From CBDBIG01 sp965205845 [NCBI: bacterium] (lineage in GTDB: Bacteria; SAR324), in contig CBDBIG010000003.1 in the NCBI GenBank assembly GCA_965205845.1, positions 62,001-126,000 on the forward strand: a stretch of DNA of 64,000 bases, read 5' to 3'. Shown here in pieces: positions 62,752 through 64,000 of this stretch. The notes beneath the pieces were generated by a model. That model was given only the letters and a program-made list of their open reading frames with translations, was not told where the DNA came from and did not search any database. Position 1 is the first letter of the stretch. Every line of letters starts with the position of its first letter. A program made the position numbers and the translations under genes.

Positions 62752-64000
62752 TCAAATTGTCTCCATTTCAGTCTCTACTTCCTCTATGCCTTCTTCTTGC
62801 GGGACATCACCCATCACCTCACCTCCAGAAGAAGCAAACTCACCAGCAATATCCGACCGTTCTGTCGAGCGACGACGGGAAAAAGAAGCAAACGCTTGAT
62901 CTTGAAAACCAGAGGATGTGCTCGACAAAAATTCGTTTAAAACATTGGCCATGTTCATCATGGTTGCACTCTTGCGCTTAATGCTTACAATGTCGATATC
63001 CAATAGCAACCCCGGACTCATATGGTATGGGTTCACTTGCGAGGTAAACCTTTTGAACTCATTCTCCAAGAACCGCACCCGGCCTTCCACTAAAGCACGA
63101 ACCATGGGCGTCCTCCCGCCAAAAATTTTCTTCATCCTCTCACACATGATGGGAAACCGCAGTTCAATACTCTCAATCCGGGATTCGTAAGTCGAATTTT
63201 CTGCAACCACGGGTGGTTCTTCAGGATGAATAAAATGGATTTCATTCCATTTCTTTTCGTGCGGTGCTGCACCCTCCTCGCTTTCTTCTTCCTCGTCCCC
63301 ACTAAACAAAAAGCGAAACCACGAGCGACGACGTTCGGCCACCCGGCCACCCAACAGCGCACTTGAAAAATTTTCCCAGTTCTCCACACCATTGTCTTGT
63401 TGGTGCTCATCAAACATCTCTTCAACGACTTTCCATATTTCATCCACCGTACGTTGAAACTCATTTAACTGCGCCAAAAACGCTTCTTGCATTCGATGCA
63501 GTTCTACATCGGTGTAATAGTTTAGCACCATTTGATAGCGTTCATCGGGCAAACTCTCTTCATCGGCAGTTTCATACTCACGAATGATCAATCTACGGTC
63601 ATAGCGAAAATTCTCAATGTGTTGATACCCCATCCGACTCCAATCCAACACATGGGTCAACGAGTTTATGGCAGTGTTCCAACCACGGCTACGAATATTG
63701 TCTTTATCAATCACTGAAATGATGCTATCGCGTAGACCAAGGGCATCAAAATCCTCGAACTTCAGGTTATTCTCCGCACTCCCCAAACCATCAAAAACTT
63801 TTTTGGGGATGAAGGCATAACGCAACGACTCGTTATGTTCCGTGTCATCAGAAGTGTATTTCTCCAGTGCCTTAATGCGTTCAAACACTTTTTCCTCGGC
63901 AGAAATCTCCGGTTTCCCTGAATCAATCATCTCCTCGTTGAGGGCTTCGATCTCTTTATCAATCGATTCAGTAATGCGATTGGTAACAACATCTTTTAGC
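62752..64000 (-). CDS. Large filament-like protein, possibly CfpA-like (5' end outside window)
   Basis: The frame is open to the window edge, so this is the C-terminal about 415 residues; the ATG at 63930 is internal (preceded in frame by RITESIDKEIEALNEE). Mostly charged, helical, coiled-coil sequence without membrane segments. Distinct stretches are INSLTHVLDWSRMGYQHIEN, EESLPDERYQMVLNYYTDVE, WNEIHFIHPEEPP, NPYHMSPGLLLDIDIVSIKR and MANVLNEFLSSTSSGFQDQA, with an acidic tail. From memory these resemble the spirochaete cytoplasmic filament protein CfpA, which runs as ribbons along the cell; I cannot verify this. Transcribed toward the T2SS genes. Confidence 0.5.
   Translation of the reverse strand, partial: LKDVVTNRITESIDKEIEALNEEMIDSGKPEISAEEKVFERIKALEKYTSDDTEHNESLRYAFIPKKVFDGLGSAENNLKFEDFDALGLRDSIISVIDKDNIRSRGWNTAINSLTHVLDWSRMGYQHIENFRYDRRLIIREYETADEESLPDERYQMVLNYYTDVELHRMQEAFLAQLNEFQRTVDEIWKVVEEMFDEHQQDNGVENWENFSSALLGGRVAERRRSWFRFLFSGDEEEESEEGAAPHEKKWNEIHFIHPEEPPVVAENSTYESRIESIELRFPIMCERMKKIFGGRTPMVRALVEGRVRFLENEFKRFTSQVNPYHMSPGLLLDIDIVSIKRKSATMMNMANVLNEFLSSTSSGFQDQAFASFSRRRSTERSDIAGEFASSGGEVMGDVPQEEGIEEVETEMETI

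Overview
The window reads as chromosomal DNA of a Gram-negative bacterium carrying one decayed Mu-like prophage. Outer-membrane assembly genes (lolD, bamA), a type II secretion (T2SS) cluster and mltG show a double membrane. Taxonomy is not settled. The lolD-bamA adjacency and an AsmA-like GspN resemble deltaproteobacterial lineages in the broad sense, whereas the incomplete ORF at the right edge recalls the spirochaete cytoplasmic filament protein CfpA. No rRNA gene is present to decide.

Layout. 1-4.4 kb: larE-like sulfur transferase, lolD, bamA. 4.5-9.2 kb: cca (-), a RibD deaminase, ftsY (-), a lipoprotein (-). 9.4-15 kb: lysA, a DNA methyltransferase with a restriction-nuclease-like tail, valS. 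16.4-20.4 kb: yejA and yejB, separated by about 20 tandem copies of the yejA 3' end. 20.9-23.8 kb: prfB with its programmed +1 frameshift, the remnant of an earlier Mu-like prophage, rlmB. About 23.86-45.6 kb: the main prophage. 45.5-52.8 kb: yqeY, a D-2-hydroxyacid dehydrogenase, tRNA-Tyr, tRNA-Thr, metC, a frameshifted apgM and a methyltransferase-HNH fusion. 53-62.5 kb: T2SS genes K, J, I, H, G, F, then mltG, then N, M, L, all on the minus strand. 62.75 kb to the end: a large filament-like protein, incomplete.

The prophage keeps Mu gene order: a leftward repressor, transposase A, ATPase B, a scrambled early/head region, then a nearly complete contractile tail (G, 37, 38, sheath, tube, 41/42, tape measure, N, P, 45, 46, 47, 48, fibre) and a Dam-type methylase. 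It cannot be intact. gemA runs straight into the portal gene, MuF into a kinase-like/ADP-ribosyltransferase toxin, and the start of the capsid gene into gp36. Terminase and most of the capsid are gone, and A, the repressor, gp47, the fibre and the methylase carry frameshifts. What survives best is the tail.

Two genome-scale habits stand out. First, tandem arrays with units of 45-224 bp sit in many intergenic gaps, and at least three use the 3' end of a neighbouring gene as their unit. Second, many one-base frameshifts fall in short homopolymers, so either gene decay is widespread or the assembly has residual indel errors. All family assignments below come from reading motifs, not from database searches.
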